Source: Prevotellaceae bacterium (GTDB lineage: Bacteria; Bacteroidota; Bacteroidia; Bacteroidales; Bacteroidaceae). Taken from it: a stretch of 48,334 bases of DNA. The stretch spans positions 1 through 48,334 of the forward strand of contig JAISIN010000034.1 in the NCBI GenBank assembly GCA_031262085.1. The letters are read 5' to 3'. The stretch's first letter is position 1. Every line of letters begins with the position of its first letter. The position numbers and the translations under genes are program-made. Shown here one piece after another: positions 29,360 to 38,268 of the stretch. The notes under the pieces are model-generated. The model was not told the origin of the DNA. It did not search any database and was given only the letters and a program-made list of their open reading frames with translations.

Positions 29360-29932
29360 TTAAAGGGTGGAGGTCAGGAAGTTGAACAGCAAACCTATGG
29401 CCCATGGACAAAGAATGAGTAGCACAGATACGACGATGGTTAATCGCAGCTGCGTGCGCTCGGTTATCGGTATGAGCAGGTAGACACCTTTCCACACCAC
29501 ACAAACCGTGTAGAATTGCAGGAACAGAGCGATGATATGAAAGCCGGGCAACACACCCAGTATGATGTGCAGCAGAAACAGCACAACCATGGCATAACCG
29601 ACAAACTGTTGTACCAACGGCAAATCGCTCTCTTGCCCAAACAGCCTGATGCGCAATTCGTTGATCAGATAAGCTGCCAGAAAGTAGCCGCCAAACAACG
29701 ACACCGCTATGGCACAACATTCTGTCATGGCGTATTGAAAACTTTGCGGACCGTCCCATCCTTTTACCAGCAACGAGCCGACAAAGACGGACAATCCGCA
29801 TAAACCGATCATCGGATAAACAAAAGCGATGAACACTTGCTGTTTATCCTCTATCAAACGGATCTCCTCCCACGCACGCGACGGGGAGGAAATCAATAAC
29901 AGGGCAATATGGTATAGCTCTTTATAATTCAA
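29360..29932 (-). CDS. Yip1 domain membrane protein
   Basis: This 190-residue protein has about five hydrophobic segments and fits the Yip1 family found widely in Bacteroidota. The start [19 protein letters not shown] is typical of the family (short amphipathic lead, then a Pro-Ser turn before the first membrane helix). Function is unknown. It lies 2 bp downstream of the NigD-like lipoprotein gene and 16 bp upstream of smpB, so the three are probably one transcript. Confidence 0.75.
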   Translation of the reverse strand: MNYKELYHIALLLISSPSRAWEEIRLIEDKQQVFIAFVYPMIGLCGLSVFVGSLLVKGWDGPQSFQYAMTECCAIAVSLFGGYFLAAYLINELRIRLFGQESDLPLVQQFVGYAMVVLFLLHIILGVLPGFHIIALFLQFYTVCVVWKGVYLLIPITERTQLRLTIVVSVLLILCPWAIGLLFNFLTSTL

Positions 29933-29934
29933 TA

Positions 29935-30789
29935 TCAGTTGCTGTATTCTTTCTGGGATATTTCGGAGTAATCAACGACGTAATCGGTATAGTCGGTAGT
30001 CAGTTCGGCACCGGTTTCGGATATGTGTGCGCGGATAACGATCTCCTGCGGATCATGTTTAGTGATATTTCTAAACTGCGAGATAGCGCCTGCCAAGTTA
30101 TAACCATAATAAACGACACTCAAATATTCGAGAGAGGTATCTTCACCTTTATCATGACGCATATAAAGAACCAATCGAGTATCGTCTTCCGACATATCCG
30201 ACATATAGCAGACCAATCTAAGTTTGTGTTGACTAACCATCTCTGTCGAATACTTCATCCTGAAAGAGGTGGGAAGCATCAATATGTCGGAATCGAAAAA
30301 TGACGGTTCATACACTGTCGAGCCATAGTTGGTTGAAACCGTGGGCTTCAGCGAAACAACCGGTGCCGTTTCGGGCGCAACGGCATCTACCGACGCTTCA
30401 TCGCGCATTAAGAGAACAGCCTCACCGTCATACGGTGCAGCGCTCAGCACTTCAATATAATATTCCTGCGGTTCGGTTGTCGTAGAAGATTCCCGGCTTG
30501 ATGCAGCAGTTGTAGGAGAATCTACTATTTTAAACATGATATATGCCATGGTAGTGTTGGTCATGCTGAATCCGGCTGCCTCCATTGCATTGATCGAAGC
30601 TTGCGTGGGAATGTAAGTGTTACCACTTGCATCTTCAAAATAGCCGCTGCCATAGATAGAGCTTCTGATGCGTACCAACATAGCCCCGTCGATGGGGTCT
30701 TCATCATCAGAATTAAAACATGAGGTGAGAGATATGCCCGCCAGTAAAGTAAGGGCAATGAACAAAAAATGTAACTTAAATACTTTCAT
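29935..30789 (-). CDS. NigD-like surface lipoprotein
   Basis: This 284-residue protein has a lipoprotein signal (ISLTSC, Cys24) followed at once by an acidic stretch (NSDDED), which resembles the lipoprotein export signal that sends Bacteroidota lipoproteins to the cell surface. The N-terminal part (RIRSSIYGSGYFEDASGNTY) and the C-terminal beta-rich part fit NigD-like proteins, named after a Bacteroides bacteriocin-locus gene; their function is unknown. The ATG at 30789 is chosen because a strong promoter at 30810-30840 lies inside the longer open frame. It heads the string NigD-Yip1-smpB-metH-GSCFA. Confidence 0.8.
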   Translation of the reverse strand: MKVFKLHFLFIALTLLAGISLTSCFNSDDEDPIDGAMLVRIRSSIYGSGYFEDASGNTYIPTQASINAMEAAGFSMTNTTMAYIMFKIVDSPTTAASSRESSTTTEPQEYYIEVLSAAPYDGEAVLLMRDEASVDAVAPETAPVVSLKPTVSTNYGSTVYEPSFFDSDILMLPTSFRMKYSTEMVSQHKLRLVCYMSDMSEDDTRLVLYMRHDKGEDTSLEYLSVVYYGYNLAGAISQFRNITKHDPQEIVIRAHISETGAELTTDYTDYVVDYSEISQKEYSN

Positions 30790-30809
30790 CTTTAGAATTT
30801 TTTGGGGTT

Positions 30810-30840
30810 GCAAAGTTAGATAAATAAAGAAGGAGCGCAA
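30810..30840 (-). promoter_or_regulatory. Promoter for the nigD-like operon
   Basis: The minus strand has TAACTTTGC (30810-30818) and TTG (30838-30840) with a 19-bp spacer, a full match to the Bacteroidota promoter. It fixes the lipoprotein start at 30789. Confidence 0.75.
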
Positions 30841-30943
30841 TAAGATGCCTTCTCTTTTCATTGTTTTTAATAGAAACGTAGCATTGTCGATATACTGCAC
30901 ACGCCTCTTTCATATTTGCAACCTTTAACTATATAAAATGCGA

Positions 30944-31696
30944 TCAAGATAGAGCCGCTATGGTTTGCTTCACTCGTGCAGCGGAGGTAATCGGTCGGCT
31001 ATACTCTTCTGCCTGTCTGTCGCCCATTGATACGGCTTCGTTGCGATATAGCATGTCGCTTTCTACCGACAGGCGTGCCGAGAAGTGAAACTCCCGTACA
31101 CCTGTTTCAGCAGCGATACGAGCTATGTTCTGCTCATTCACGCCGCTACCTGCCATGACGGCGATGCGACCATTGGCTTGCCGATGCAGCTCCTTTAGTA
31201 AAGGGATACCCTGCAGAGCTGTGGGCTGTCCGCCCGAAGTGAGCACCCGTTGCACACCCAGAGCGATGAGTTGCTCCAATGCCTCCTGCGGAGACCGACA
31301 GACGTCGAACGCCCGGTGAAAGGTAACCGGCACACCTTGCGAGGCTTCCATCAGTTGTGTCAGAAGCGGCAGGTCGATGTTGCCTTGGGCGGTCAGACAA
31401 CCCAAAACAAGCCCGTCGACCTTCAAACGACAGGCTTGTTCTATATCAGCCAACATGATGCGTTGTTCTAATCGAGTATAGAGGAAATCTCCGCCACGCG
31501 GACGGATGATGACGTGCAGACGGGTATCGCTCAACAGTTCGCGTGCTACTGCTATCTCGCCGTAAGAGGGGGTGGTGCCGCCTTCGGGCATAGCGGCACA
31601 CAGCTCTACACGGGTGGCTCCGCCGATTTGTGCAGCGAAACTGCTTTCGGCGGAATTGGCACAGACTTCAAATTGGAAGGGAAGCCTACTTAGCAT
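30944..31696 (-). CDS. cutC: CutC family protein
   Basis: This 250-residue TIM-barrel protein belongs to the CutC family. The sequence shows [38 protein letters not shown] in short conserved pieces, [24 protein letters not shown] and [14 protein letters not shown]. Older work linked CutC to copper homeostasis, but for many members the role is unproven and the active site suggests an enzyme acting on a small phosphorylated or carbonyl compound. Its start overlaps the rny stop by 11 bp, so the two are translationally coupled. Confidence 0.93.
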   Translation of the reverse strand: MLSRLPFQFEVCANSAESSFAAQIGGATRVELCAAMPEGGTTPSYGEIAVARELLSDTRLHVIIRPRGGDFLYTRLEQRIMLADIEQACRLKVDGLVLGCLTAQGNIDLPLLTQLMEASQGVPVTFHRAFDVCRSPQEALEQLIALGVQRVLTSGGQPTALQGIPLLKELHRQANGRIAVMAGSGVNEQNIARIAAETGVREFHFSARLSVESDMLYRNEAVSMGDRQAEEYSRPITSAARVKQTIAALS

Positions 31697-33221
31697 AGCT
31701 CACCGAGCGTGTTTCGCGTATGACGGTAATCTTAACCTGTCCGGGATAAGTCATCTCGTCTTGAATCTTCTTGGCTATTTCGCCCGACAGGCTTTCGGTC
31801 TGCTTATCGTCAATCTTGTCGGCACCCACAATGACACGCAATTCGCGCCCTGCCTGAATAGCATACGTTTTGGTTACGCCCGGATAGGTCATGGCGAGCT
31901 GTTCGAGGTCGTTGAGGCGTTTGATATATGCCTCTACGATTTCGCGGCGTGCTCCCGGACGTGCTCCCGATATGGCGTCGCACACTTGTACGATAGGTGC
32001 CAGCAGGCTGGTCATCTCCACCTCGTCGTGGTGAGCGCCGATGGCGTTGCAGATATCGGGTTTCTCTTTGTACTTCTCGGCTATCTTCATGCCATAGAGA
32101 GCGTGAGGCAGCTCCGATTCCTCGTCGGGCACCTTGCCTATATCGTGCAACAATCCGGCTCGTTTGGCTTTTTTGGGATTCAATCCCAGTTCGGCAGCCA
32201 TGACAGCGCAGAGATTGGCCGTTTCGCGCGAGTGTTGCAACAGGTTCTGTCCATACGATGATCGGTACTTCATCTTTCCTATGATACGCACCAGATCGGG
32301 ATGCAGTCCGTGTATACCGAGGTCGATGGTGGTACGTTTACCGGTTTCGACAATCTCTTCCTCCACCTGTTTGCGCACCTTGGCTACCACCTCTTCGATC
32401 CGCGCGGGGTGAATGCGTCCGTCGGTAACCAACTGGTGCAGCGCCAGCCGTGCTACTTCGCGGCGCACAGGGTCGAATGCCGACAGAACGATGGCTTCGG
32501 GGGTATCATCAACTACTATTTCCACGCCGGTTGCCGCTTCGAGTGCGCGGATGTTTCGTCCTTCCCGTCCGATGATGCGTCCTTTTACTTCATCCGAATC
32601 GATATGGAATACGGTAACCGAGTTTTCTATGGCAGTTTCTGTGGCTACGCGCTGAATAGATTGTATCACGATGCGCTTCGCCTCCTTGCTTGCCGTCAGC
32701 TTGGCATCGTCGATAATATCGTTGATATATGCCTGCGCTTGTGTTTTTGCCTCCTCCTTGAGAGAGTCGACCATGCGCTCTTTGGCTTCGTCGGCCGACA
32801 ATCCGGCAATGGCTTCCAAGCGTTCAATCTCCTGCTGCTGGAGTTTGTCGAGTTCGTCTTTCTTCTTGTCGACTATTCCCAGTTGTGCTTCGAGATTTTC
32901 CTTTACGGCTTCGGCTTCCTGTTTTTTCCTCATCAACTCTTCTTGTCGCTGGTTCAGCACCAGTTCGCGCTGCTTCAACTTATTTTCGACCTGCTGAATG
33001 CGCTGGTTGCGTGCCGATACCTCCTTTTCTAGTTCGGCCTTCTTATTAAGGAACTTCTCCTTTACTTCGATCAGTTTGTTTTTCTTAATCACTTCGGCTT
33101 CCGCTTCGGCGTCTTTCACCAACTGGTCGTACTTCGCCTTAAAATTGGGCTTTGAGACAAAATATGCCAGCGTTGCGCCAATGAAAAGACATACAATGGA
33201 TGCTATAACTACTTCTATCAT
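31686..33221 (-). CDS. rny: Ribonuclease Y
   Basis: RNase Y is a membrane-anchored endoribonuclease that starts mRNA decay. The 511 residues show an N-terminal membrane helix ([19 protein letters not shown]), a long coiled coil (about 25-190), a KH domain ([19 protein letters not shown]) and an HD domain with [10 protein letters not shown] and AIGAHHDE. It is downstream of zapA with a 131-bp gap that carries a structured element (33251-33306), and overlaps cutC downstream. Confidence 0.97.
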   Translation of the reverse strand: MIEVVIASIVCLFIGATLAYFVSKPNFKAKYDQLVKDAEAEAEVIKKNKLIEVKEKFLNKKAELEKEVSARNQRIQQVENKLKQRELVLNQRQEELMRKKQEAEAVKENLEAQLGIVDKKKDELDKLQQQEIERLEAIAGLSADEAKERMVDSLKEEAKTQAQAYINDIIDDAKLTASKEAKRIVIQSIQRVATETAIENSVTVFHIDSDEVKGRIIGREGRNIRALEAATGVEIVVDDTPEAIVLSAFDPVRREVARLALHQLVTDGRIHPARIEEVVAKVRKQVEEEIVETGKRTTIDLGIHGLHPDLVRIIGKMKYRSSYGQNLLQHSRETANLCAVMAAELGLNPKKAKRAGLLHDIGKVPDEESELPHALYGMKIAEKYKEKPDICNAIGAHHDEVEMTSLLAPIVQVCDAISGARPGARREIVEAYIKRLNDLEQLAMTYPGVTKTYAIQAGRELRVIVGADKIDDKQTESLSGEIAKKIQDEMTYPGQVKITVIRETRSVSYAK

Positions 33222-33250
33222 TTTACATTATTTGTTAAGTATAAATATAA

Positions 33251-33306
33251 GCGCACTGTGTAAAAGCAGCTCTCGAGCAGACGTGAGTTACCTTTATACA
33301 GTGCGC
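33251..33306 (-). ncRNA. Structured RNA between zapA and rny, possibly 6S RNA
   Basis: On the minus strand, GCGCACTGT (33306-33298) pairs perfectly with ACAGTGCGC (33259-33251). The stem extends through a G-T pair and four A-T pairs to about 14 bp, around a loop of roughly 28 nt. There is no T-run after it, so it is not a plain terminator. In many bacteria the 6S RNA gene lies next to zapA, which makes a 6S RNA or part of one the first guess; the outer boundaries are not clear and the element could instead be a leader structure for rny. Confidence 0.4.
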
Positions 33307-33352
33307 GAAACTATTCAATGTCATTTCTGTACAATCAAGAGTGTTTCCTCTA

Positions 33353-33637
33353 CTAGGAGAGTTCTTCCTCTATCATTTGTGTCAGTTCAACTATTTTTCG
33401 ATCATATCCTTCGGTATCATTGCGTTTTTCGTTTTGCAGATTTTTCAGGGCAAAATGGAATGCCACCATAGGTACGACCTGCCCTACCGGCAAATCTACA
33501 TAGTGTTCTTGATACTTAATTATACAATCGTTGACCTGCTTGGCTGCCTTTCTAATATCTTCCTCTTCTTCCGGATGAATGGTAAGTGGATAAGACATGT
33601 TGGCTATTTGCAGGTTTATCTTTAGTGTATCATTCAT
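33353..33637 (-). CDS. zapA: Cell division protein ZapA
   Basis: This 94-residue protein is a ZapA homologue that bundles FtsZ filaments at midcell. The N-terminal strand-rich head (KINLQIANMSYPLTI), the EEEEDIRKAAKQVNDCI helix and the C-terminal coiled coil fit the family. It overlaps the upstream coiled-coil gene by 8 bp, which suggests the two products work together, and is followed by the structured element and rny. Confidence 0.9.
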   Translation of the reverse strand: MNDTLKINLQIANMSYPLTIHPEEEEDIRKAAKQVNDCIIKYQEHYVDLPVGQVVPMVAFHFALKNLQNEKRNDTEGYDRKIVELTQMIEEELS

Positions 33638-33938
33638 ACATCTCGTTATTAGTCAATAAATCGATGCAACTCTCGACTTCGCGCACTAATGCAGCCAGTT
33701 TTTCCTTGGTGTTTTTTACATCACCGTCGGTAAGGCTGATGGTTTTTGCGTTTTTCAGATTGACATAGTCGGTTTCTAAAGCCACATATCGTGCGTTTAT
33801 CTGTTCGCACTCGTTCTCTTTATCAAGCAACCGTTGCTCCAACTCGACATACTTACGTTTCAACTCCCTGTGTAGTGATAGAAGTTGACGCAAACGTAGC
33901 TCGAAGGCGTTCAGCCGCAATATCTCTTCTTCAGTCAT
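33630..33938 (-). CDS. Small coiled-coil protein upstream of zapA (ZapB-like by context)
   Basis: This 102-residue protein is almost entirely predicted coiled coil (EEEILRLNAFELRLRQLL, then LKRKYVELEQRLLDKENE). It overlaps zapA by 8 bp. Small coiled-coil partners beside zapA are common in Bacteroidota, so a role in division with ZapA is likely, but I recognise no named family signature. The start MTEEEI at 33938 is chosen because a -7 box at 33959-33966 lies within the longer open frame. Confidence 0.75.
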   Translation of the reverse strand: MTEEEILRLNAFELRLRQLLSLHRELKRKYVELEQRLLDKENECEQINARYVALETDYVNLKNAKTISLTDGDVKNTKEKLAALVREVESCIDLLTNNEMYE

Positions 33939-33958
33939 TACTATGCCAAAATTGCGGA

Positions 33959-33966
33959 CAAATGTA
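33959..33966 (-). promoter_or_regulatory. -7 box for the zapB-like-zapA-rny-cutC operon
   Basis: The minus strand has TACATTTG, matching the Bacteroidota -7, 20 bp upstream of the ATG at 33938. No TTG lies at the usual -33 distance. It is divergent from the promoter box at 34061-34069. Confidence 0.5.
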
Positions 33967-34060
33967 CGCTTTAGTTGCAAAATAGAGAAGTTTTTAGTCA
34001 AAAAAAACATCTCTTTTAGTGATTTTAACTTCTTTCCGATTCTGTTTCTCATAGTTGCAC

Positions 34061-34069
34061 TATCTTTGC
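34061..34069 (+). promoter_or_regulatory. -7 box for the toroid/NapGH-like operon
   Basis: TATCTTTGC is a full match to the -7 consensus and lies 22 bp upstream of the ATG at 34092. A TTG at the -33 distance is not seen, so activity may depend on an activator. It is the only clear promoter for the first two genes of the operon. Confidence 0.55.
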
Positions 34070-34091
34070 CCCCGTTTTGCTAAGCACCCTT

Positions 34092-34889
34092 ATGAATCCT
34101 ACTATCTCTGCCCGTCTCTTCCACTGCCTGCTGCAGAGCCGGACGCAGCTTTCTGCCGAAGCTTTGCGCCGGATAACCGCTTTTGTTGGCTCACAACAGA
34201 CCGAAGAAGGCGCTTTTGTCGATAGAAACGGCACCCCCGACCTCTACTACACTGCCTTCGGACGGATGCTGGGCATGGCGCTGGGCATTCCGTTTGATGC
34301 GGCGCGCTTTGCCGGCTATCTTGCCCGACAGGAGGCAGATGAACTTGACTTGGTGCACTACGCCGCTTATATGCGATGCCGATTGGCGACCGAGCCTAAC
34401 TTTACTGTGACTTCCGTCCGCCCGTTACAGTCGTTTAAGATGGTGCCCAACAAAGACCTCCATTCACCCTATACCCGCTTCGTCTATCTTTCGTTGCTGG
34501 AAGATACCGGACATTTTGTTGTAAACGATTGGCAACCATACACCGACAGCCCGATGAACGATGATGAACATGCACTGACCCACCTGTGCGCTTCTCTGAT
34601 GATACGCGGACAACTCACCGGTTATGCTCCGTGCGATGCCATCTATCGTTTGCGCGACCGGCAAGACGACAATGGCGGTTTTCACTCCACTCCCCACGCT
34701 CCCGTACCCGATATGCTCTCTACGTCGACCGCCCTCTTCGTGTTGCAATGCTACAGCATACCGCCGCGTTACTCCACAGCCGACTTTCTCTCTGCTCACT
34801 GGCTCGATTCGGGTGGCTTCGCTGCTACCCTGTTCGATGACGATAGCGATGTAGAATACACCTTTTACGGATTATTAATGCAACCATGA
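34092..34889 (+). CDS. Prenyltransferase-beta/squalene-oxidase-repeat-like toroid protein
   Basis: This 265-residue protein looks like an alpha-alpha toroid of the prenyltransferase-beta/squalene-cyclase repeat family. Repeats carry the Gly-Gly/aromatic motif: QQTEEGAFVD near the N-terminus, QDDNGGFHSTP, and DSGGFAATLF. The segment SDVEYTFYGLL near the C-terminus matches the DVExTxxG motif of geranylgeranyltransferase beta subunits. There is no signal peptide or membrane helix, so it is cytoplasmic or peripheral. It has no alpha-subunit gene nearby. It is the first gene of a six-gene operon, and its stop overlaps the next start (ATGA), which suggests a complex with the cyclase-like protein. 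The ATG at 34092 is preferred to an upstream TTG because it follows the promoter box. Function unknown. Confidence 0.75.
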   Translation: MNPTISARLFHCLLQSRTQLSAEALRRITAFVGSQQTEEGAFVDRNGTPDLYYTAFGRMLGMALGIPFDAARFAGYLARQEADELDLVHYAAYMRCRLATEPNFTVTSVRPLQSFKMVPNKDLHSPYTRFVYLSLLEDTGHFVVNDWQPYTDSPMNDDEHALTHLCASLMIRGQLTGYAPCDAIYRLRDRQDDNGGFHSTPHAPVPDMLSTSTALFVLQCYSIPPRYSTADFLSAHWLDSGGFAATLFDDDSDVEYTFYGLLMQP

Positions 34890-36709
34890 TAACACCAAGT
34901 ATGATAACACCCGAGAACGAAGGAATCCAAGCCAACAGAGAAGTCGACGAGATCATCGCCTCCTTGAGCGAACATCTGCGACACCGCCGTTCTTACAAAA
35001 CCGGTATGTGGGAGGGGCAACTCTCATCGAGCGCCATCTCCACCTCAGTATCCTTATTTGCCCTCCACATCAAAGACAGCAAGCGATATGAATATTACGT
35101 CGAGCGCGCCGCTACCTGGTTGATTGCCGACATGAAAACCGACGGCTCGTGGGGCGATACCCCCGAAAGTCCCTCCAACCTGACAGCGACCTTACTGAGC
35201 TATGCTTCGCTATACGCCATTGGACGCGCGCCAAGCGCAACGGAACGTTACCTTGCGGCACACTTCGGCGGTACTACCGACCAGCATATTATCAAAGGCG
35301 TATTGGCATATTATGGCACAGACCTTACCTTCTCCGTCCCCATCTTAGTGATGTGTGCGCTGGCAGGTATCATCCACTCGTGGGACAAAATACCGCAACT
35401 CCCCTTCGAGGCATCGGTACTGCCGCAAGGGCTGTTTCGCTTCCTGCGACTGCCGGTGGTGAGCTACGCCATCCCGGCACTTATCGCCGTAGGCATCCTG
35501 CGCTACCACAAAGGCAAAAAAGGAATACTCTCGCCCCTGCGCCGACAGTTCATCAAACCTGCACTGCGCGTACTCGAAGAGCTGCAACCCAAGAACGGAG
35601 GGTTTCTGGAAGCAGCTCCGCTCACCGCCTTTGTTGCGATGTGCCTCAGCGCGGCAGGATATGGCGAGCTGATGGTAACAGCACGCTGCGCCGACTTTTT
35701 GGTCGATACGAGGCGTTTGGACAACTCATGGCCTATCGACACCAATCTGTCGTGCTGGGTGACCTCGCTCTGCGCGCGTGCTCTCGCCGACGAAGAGGAA
35801 TTGCCTGATCGCGAACTACTGATACAGACCATCAAACAGAATGCATTTACCCGCAAACACCCGTTTACCGGCGCCGCTCCGGGTGGATGGGGATGGACCA
35901 ACCGACCGGGTAGCGTACCCGATGCCGATGACACCGCCGGCTCATTGGTAGCGCTGCATCTGTTGACACACGGTGCGCCCTGCCCCGAAATCGAGCACGG
36001 TATCCGCTGGCTGCTGGGCTTGCAAAATGCCGACGGTGGCATGCCCACCTTCTGCAAAGGATGGGGTAAGCTGCCCTTCGACCGCAGCAGCGCCGACATC
36101 TCGGCACATGCCCTGCTGGCGTTCAGGCTCTGGATACCGCTGCTACCCGAAACACTGCAACAGCAGATACGCCGCAGCTCCCGCCGCCTGTTGCGATGGA
36201 CGCAACGCGCCCAATCGGCAAACGGATCGTGGACACCGCTCTGGTTTGGCGATCAGAATGCTGCCGACGAACGTTCGCCTGTCTACGGTACAGCCACCGT
36301 GGTGACCTATCTTGCCGACGACCACGATGCGATTGCCCGTGCCATGTCGGCACATGGTATAGCCTACCTGCTGACGGCACAAAACCCCGACGGCGGATGG
36401 GGAGGAGCAGTCGGAGTACCCTCGAAGGTGACGCTGACCGCACGCGCCCTCTGCGCACTAGCAGCAAGCCTGAAAATGGGCACGCACGTATCACTGCCAC
36501 ATACCGAACTGTCGGACGCCATGGAGCGGGCTTGCGCCTACCTCTGCCTGATGTATCGCACCGGCAAGCTGTTCAACCCCGAGCCTATCGGGCTGTACTT
36601 CTCCCGACTGTGGTACTCGGAAGAGCTGTATAACGTAGCGTTTGCACTTGAGGCACTGAAGAAATACCGTTCGGTGCTTTCGCCTTTTTCCGCTAATCTT
36701 TCTTTTTAG
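34886..36709 (+). CDS. Squalene-hopene cyclase-like protein (terpene cyclase/mutase family)
   Basis: This 607-residue protein resembles squalene-hopene cyclases over its whole length (family about 630). The class II catalytic acid motif DXDDTA is intact as DADDTA at residues 346-351, close to where hopene cyclase has it (374-379). QW-type motifs are present: KTDGSWGD, QNADGGMPTF, QSANGSWTPLW and QNPDGGWGGA. A hydrophobic segment after SVLPQGLFRFLRLPVVSY corresponds to the membrane-dipping region of hopene cyclases. The likely reaction is acid-triggered cyclisation of an isoprenoid chain; the substrate is open, since I see no squalene or phytoene synthase here. It is translationally coupled to the toroid gene before it, and leads into the exported redox genes behind it. 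Confidence 0.82.
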   Translation: MITPSMITPENEGIQANREVDEIIASLSEHLRHRRSYKTGMWEGQLSSSAISTSVSLFALHIKDSKRYEYYVERAATWLIADMKTDGSWGDTPESPSNLTATLLSYASLYAIGRAPSATERYLAAHFGGTTDQHIIKGVLAYYGTDLTFSVPILVMCALAGIIHSWDKIPQLPFEASVLPQGLFRFLRLPVVSYAIPALIAVGILRYHKGKKGILSPLRRQFIKPALRVLEELQPKNGGFLEAAPLTAFVAMCLSAAGYGELMVTARCADFLVDTRRLDNSWPIDTNLSCWVTSLCARALADEEELPDRELLIQTIKQNAFTRKHPFTGAAPGGWGWTNRPGSVPDADDTAGSLVALHLLTHGAPCPEIEHGIRWLLGLQNADGGMPTFCKGWGKLPFDRSSADISAHALLAFRLWIPLLPETLQQQIRRSSRRLLRWTQRAQSANGSWTPLWFGDQNAADERSPVYGTATVVTYLADDHDAIARAMSAHGIAYLLTAQNPDGGWGGAVGVPSKVTLTARALCALAASLKMGTHVSLPHTELSDAMERACAYLCLMYRTGKLFNPEPIGLYFSRLWYSEELYNVAFALEALKKYRSVLSPFSANLSF

Positions 36710-36744
36710 CGATTCACCATCAAACGGGATGGAGAGAAAGGCAC

Positions 36745-36752
36745 TACATTTG
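36745..36752 (+). promoter_or_regulatory. Possible internal promoter before the PQQ-like propeller gene
   Basis: TACATTTG matches the -7 box and lies 20 bp before the ATG at 36773, in the 63-bp gap after the cyclase gene. No TTG at -33. It may let the exported half of the operon be transcribed separately. Confidence 0.35.
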
Positions 36753-36772
36753 TCGATATTGTGTACAGACTC

Positions 36773-38212
36773 ATGAAGAACTTTAAGCCAACAGTCACCC
36801 TGATCACCGTTGCCGTGGCATTGTGCTATGCAGCGCTGATTGCAGTGTGGCATCTATATGTGCCTCGACGAGCACTGACCGTCCAACTGCCCGGCGCCGA
36901 CAATCGTCCCGAAGGTACGGCACGCAAAGCCGACGACGTGCGCATCGGCGAATTTTTCATGAAATATGCCGAGCTGCCACCTTCAGCCTCACCGCTGACC
37001 GGTATCTGGAACGGTTTTCGCGGCAAGCAATTCGACAACATTATCGGCTCCCCCCAACCCATCCGCACCGACGATGCCCCCTATGCCGAGCAGTGGAGCG
37101 TAGCTACCGGCGAAGGACACGCTGCACCTGCTATTCTGAACGGACGGGTCTACTTCCTTGATTATGACGAATCGCTCAACTCCGACGCGTTGCGTTGCTT
37201 CTCGCTCGAGACAGGCAAAGAGCTATGGCGACGCTGGTATCGCGTACCCATCAAGCGCAACCACGGCTTCTCGCGCACCATTCCGGCAGTGGGCGAAGGA
37301 TATGTCATCACCATCGGTCCCGAAGGACATGTGATGTGCTGCGACCCCATTACCGGCGACCTGCGCTGGACGCTTGACATGCAACAGACATACCATACCG
37401 AGGTGCCCTTCTGGTACACCGGACAGTGCCCGCACGTCGATGGCGGCACCCTCGTCCTTGCCCCTGCCGGCGAAGAAGTGTTGATGGCAGGCATCGACTG
37501 CCTTACGGGCGAAGAGCATTGGCGTACGCCCAACTCGGTGCACTACAAAATGTCGCACTCCAGCGTCATGCCCATGACCATTGGCGGCAAGCGGATGTAT
37601 GTATATATAGGTGTAGGCGGCGCATGCGGTGTCTCTGCCGAAGCCGCCGATCGTGGCGCTCTGCTGTGGAGCGCCGGCGCTTGGCAGCCCTCGGTTGTAG
37701 CTCCCTCGCCGGTGCAGATCGGTGCCAACCGCATCTTAATGGTAGCAGGCTACGGCAACGGCGGAGCCTTGTTGCAGGTCAACCACACGGCAGGACGATG
37801 GACAGCCTCCGTGACCGACCGCTTCAAGCCGAACGAGGGGGTGGCATGCGAACAGCAAACACCGCTGTTCTACCACGACCGAGTGATCAGCGTACTGCCC
37901 AAGGATGGTGGCGCCAACCGCGGCAAGCTGGTATGCTATGCCCCCGACAACCTGCGGACACCGGTCTGGACATCGGCTGCCGACGAACGCTTCGGACTGG
38001 GACCCTATCTGATCATCGACAACCGCCTCTTTGTCTTCAAGGACGACGGCGAACTATATGTCTATGCCCTCGAAAACGGTGGAGAGATGAAATTGCTCAA
38101 ACGCCAACGCATCATTGCCGACGGCGTGGATGCATGGGGACCGATGGCTTACGCCGACGGCAGACTGCTGCTACGCGATGCACACAAGCTGGTATGTATC
38201 TTAATCGGTTAG
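36773..38212 (+). CDS. Membrane-anchored PQQ-like beta-propeller protein
   Basis: This 479-residue protein has an N-terminal membrane anchor (VTLITVAVALCYAALIAVW, about residues 8-26) and then repeated PQQ_2-type blades: GHAAPAILNGRVYFLDYD, FSLETGKELWRRW, DPITGDLRWTLD, DCLTGEEHWRTP. It is expected to face the periplasm. Blades of this type occur in quinoprotein dehydrogenases but also in scaffold proteins such as BamB. I see no c-type heme motif (CXXCH) and no clear PQQ-binding disulfide, so enzyme activity is unproven. An upstream GTG is in frame, but the ATG at 36773 gives a better signal anchor. In the operon it could be the substrate-handling or scaffold partner of the Fe-S module. Confidence 0.8.
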   Translation: MKNFKPTVTLITVAVALCYAALIAVWHLYVPRRALTVQLPGADNRPEGTARKADDVRIGEFFMKYAELPPSASPLTGIWNGFRGKQFDNIIGSPQPIRTDDAPYAEQWSVATGEGHAAPAILNGRVYFLDYDESLNSDALRCFSLETGKELWRRWYRVPIKRNHGFSRTIPAVGEGYVITIGPEGHVMCCDPITGDLRWTLDMQQTYHTEVPFWYTGQCPHVDGGTLVLAPAGEEVLMAGIDCLTGEEHWRTPNSVHYKMSHSSVMPMTIGGKRMYVYIGVGGACGVSAEAADRGALLWSAGAWQPSVVAPSPVQIGANRILMVAGYGNGGALLQVNHTAGRWTASVTDRFKPNEGVACEQQTPLFYHDRVISVLPKDGGANRGKLVCYAPDNLRTPVWTSAADERFGLGPYLIIDNRLFVFKDDGELYVYALENGGEMKLLKRQRIIADGVDAWGPMAYADGRLLLRDAHKLVCILIG

Positions 38213-38268
38213 AAGCTGACAATTATCGAACAACGATTGATTGAACGACGCAGATATGCAGATATATT

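Noticed and set aside
36773..38212. Quinoprotein alcohol dehydrogenase
   Set aside because: The propeller blades are present, but no heme motif or clear PQQ-site disulfide is seen and the protein is shorter than such enzymes; only a PQQ-like propeller is claimed.
37426..38244. Large alternative frame inside the PQQ-like propeller gene
   Set aside because: It is Arg-rich, lacks motifs and lies entirely within a gene with clear propeller repeats.
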